Assembly (NCBI GenBank): GCA_963575745.1
Contig: CAUYUJ010008524.1
Coordinates: forward strand, 249,670 to 313,669
Reading direction: 5' to 3'
From: Prorocentrum cordatum
Lineage: Eukaryota; Sar; Dinophyceae; Prorocentrales; Prorocentraceae
Length of the DNA: 64,000 nucleotides
Shown here piece by piece: positions 62,919 to 64,000 of the stretch; position 1 is the stretch's first letter, and each line of letters begins with the position of its first letter. The notes beneath the pieces are model-generated. The model made no database searches. It saw only the letters and a list, made by a program, of their open reading frames with translations, and had not been told where the DNA came from. The position numbers were made by a program, and so were the translations under genes.

Positions 62919-64000
62919 CTGCTGCGCGCCGCGTGTCTCATATCCTCCCCCTCCACATTAGAAGTATGCATCACTGCGTGTTCGTCCACCCTCTTCCTCA
63001 GTCCCGTATCTAGTTTGATTGGTCCTCGCTCCTCAGCCTTAGCCTCCTCCTCCTAATCTTCCTCCTCGTCCTCTTCCTCACTTTCCGTCTTCAATCCCCA
63101 ATGCCTTCTTCCTACCTCATACGACCACGCAGATCCTCGTCCCGCCTCGATCCACACCCCCTACTCCCTACTCCCACCTCCCTCCTTGCCCCTCGCACGT
63201 CGCTTCTTCCCGCACATTGCCCATACGCCTCCTCATGCTCATCACCTCCTCTCCCTTCTCATCATCCTGCCCCTCCTCCTCCTCCTCCTCTTCCTCCTCC
63301 TCCACGCCAAAATGGTCATCATTATCATCAGCAGCATCAGCATCAGTAGCATCATCAGCATCAACATCTGCATCAACATCATCATCATCATCAGCAGCAT
63401 CAGTATCCGCACCTTAAGGACCATCACATCAATCAACCTAATCAGACGCAGCCGCATCAGCATCATCAGCATCACCATCAGCATCATCATCAGCAGCAGC
63501 ATCAGCATAAGCATAATCGGCATCATCGTCAGCAACAGCATCCGGATCATCATCACATATCATCATCACACCATCATCATCAACATCATCATGGTCATCA
63601 TCATCCGCATCATAATCATCATCAACATCAGCATCACCATCATCATCAGAAGCAGCACCATCAAATGTATCATCGTGGTCGCCATCGGCAGCACCATCAG
63701 CGTAATCAACGAAATCACATACATCATCACAAACATCACCATCAGACATAACAACACAAACGACGGCATCATCATCGTCATCATCCTCATCATCGTCGTC
63801 GTCATCTTCATCAGCAGCATCACCAACATCAGCAGCATTGGCACCAGCATAATCAGCATCCGCATCTGCATCAGCATCATCATCATCCGCATCATCAGCA
63901 TCGTAAGCAATAGCTCCATCACCATTAGCATCAGCCTCAGCAGCATCATCACCAGCATCAGCGTCATCATCATCAGCATCAGCTTCGTCACCCTCATCTG
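62919..64000 (-). other. HSP90: Intron sequence upstream of HSP90 exon 1
   Basis: 62940-63250 is pyrimidine-rich with nothing recognised. 63255-63300 is (CTC)n. 63312-64000 is an (ATC)n-type microsatellite running off the window. No further HSP90 exon is visible. Confidence 0.65.

Larger units (their letters stand above)
60778..62876 (-). other. HSP90: HSP90 intron between exons 1 and 2 (2.1 kb)
   Basis: GC donor, ACGCAG acceptor. It contains a degenerate tandem repeat of about 88 bp (61505-62263) and an (ATC)n region (62282-62835). 60800-61480 has no recognised gene. Confidence 0.75.

Noticed and set aside
1-64000. CRISPR array, tRNA or rRNA genes, bacterial operons
   Set aside because: Regular repeats here are microsatellites or minisatellites without spacer structure. 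No tRNA clover or rRNA core sequence was recognised, and the gene structure is eukaryotic.

Overview
The window is nuclear DNA of a dinoflagellate, or a very close relative. Four things point there. A conserved gene is cut into tiny exons by enormous introns. Every splice junction follows the dinoflagellate AG|G pattern with many GC and GA donors. The transposable elements have dinoflagellate-style polyproteins. The rest is degenerate GC-rich DNA full of trinucleotide microsatellites. I see no bacterial operon, CRISPR array, rRNA or tRNA gene. The species cannot be named from the sequence.

The backbone of the window is one gene on the minus strand: an HSP90-family chaperone. Thirteen exons of 30-96 bp run in protein order from 62918 down to 6084. 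Together they hold only 696 coding bases (232 codons, the HSP90 middle domain) in 56.8 kb. Reading frame and intron phase are kept at all twelve junctions, with no stop or frameshift, so the gene looks functional. The N-terminal ATPase domain lies beyond position 64000 and the C-terminal domain below position 1. Everything else sits inside its introns.

Layout by coordinate. 1-6083: intron after the last visible exon, with repeats only. 6084-6134: exon 13. 6135-21387: a 15.3-kb intron holding two decayed non-LTR retrotransposons (LINEs) in a row on the plus strand (about 8430-14140 and 14330-19620). 21388-24021: exons 12 and 11, with large trinucleotide tracts. 24022-29678: an intron with a near-exon palindrome, a pair of 0.2-kb repeats and unrecognised ORF remnants. 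29679-34699: exons 10, 9 and 8, with a decayed GAPDH pseudogene between exons 10 and 9. 34700-41718: minisatellites, exons 7 and 6. 41719-55664: a 13.9-kb intron carrying an intact, apparently young 10.3-kb Copia-type LTR retrotransposon (42020-52316), then (CAT)n sequence. 55665-62918: exons 5 to 1. 62919-64000: upstream intron sequence.

The Copia element has identical 173-bp LTRs, an initiator-Met-like primer-binding site and a 3,245-codon open frame covering Gag, protease, a methyltransferase-like domain, integrase, reverse transcriptase and RNase H. A second, 565-codon ORF overlaps it in another frame. Copia and both LINEs lie antisense to the chaperone gene. A six-copy repeat of about 180 bp built on CGGCGAT words also recurs through the introns, always in one orientation.
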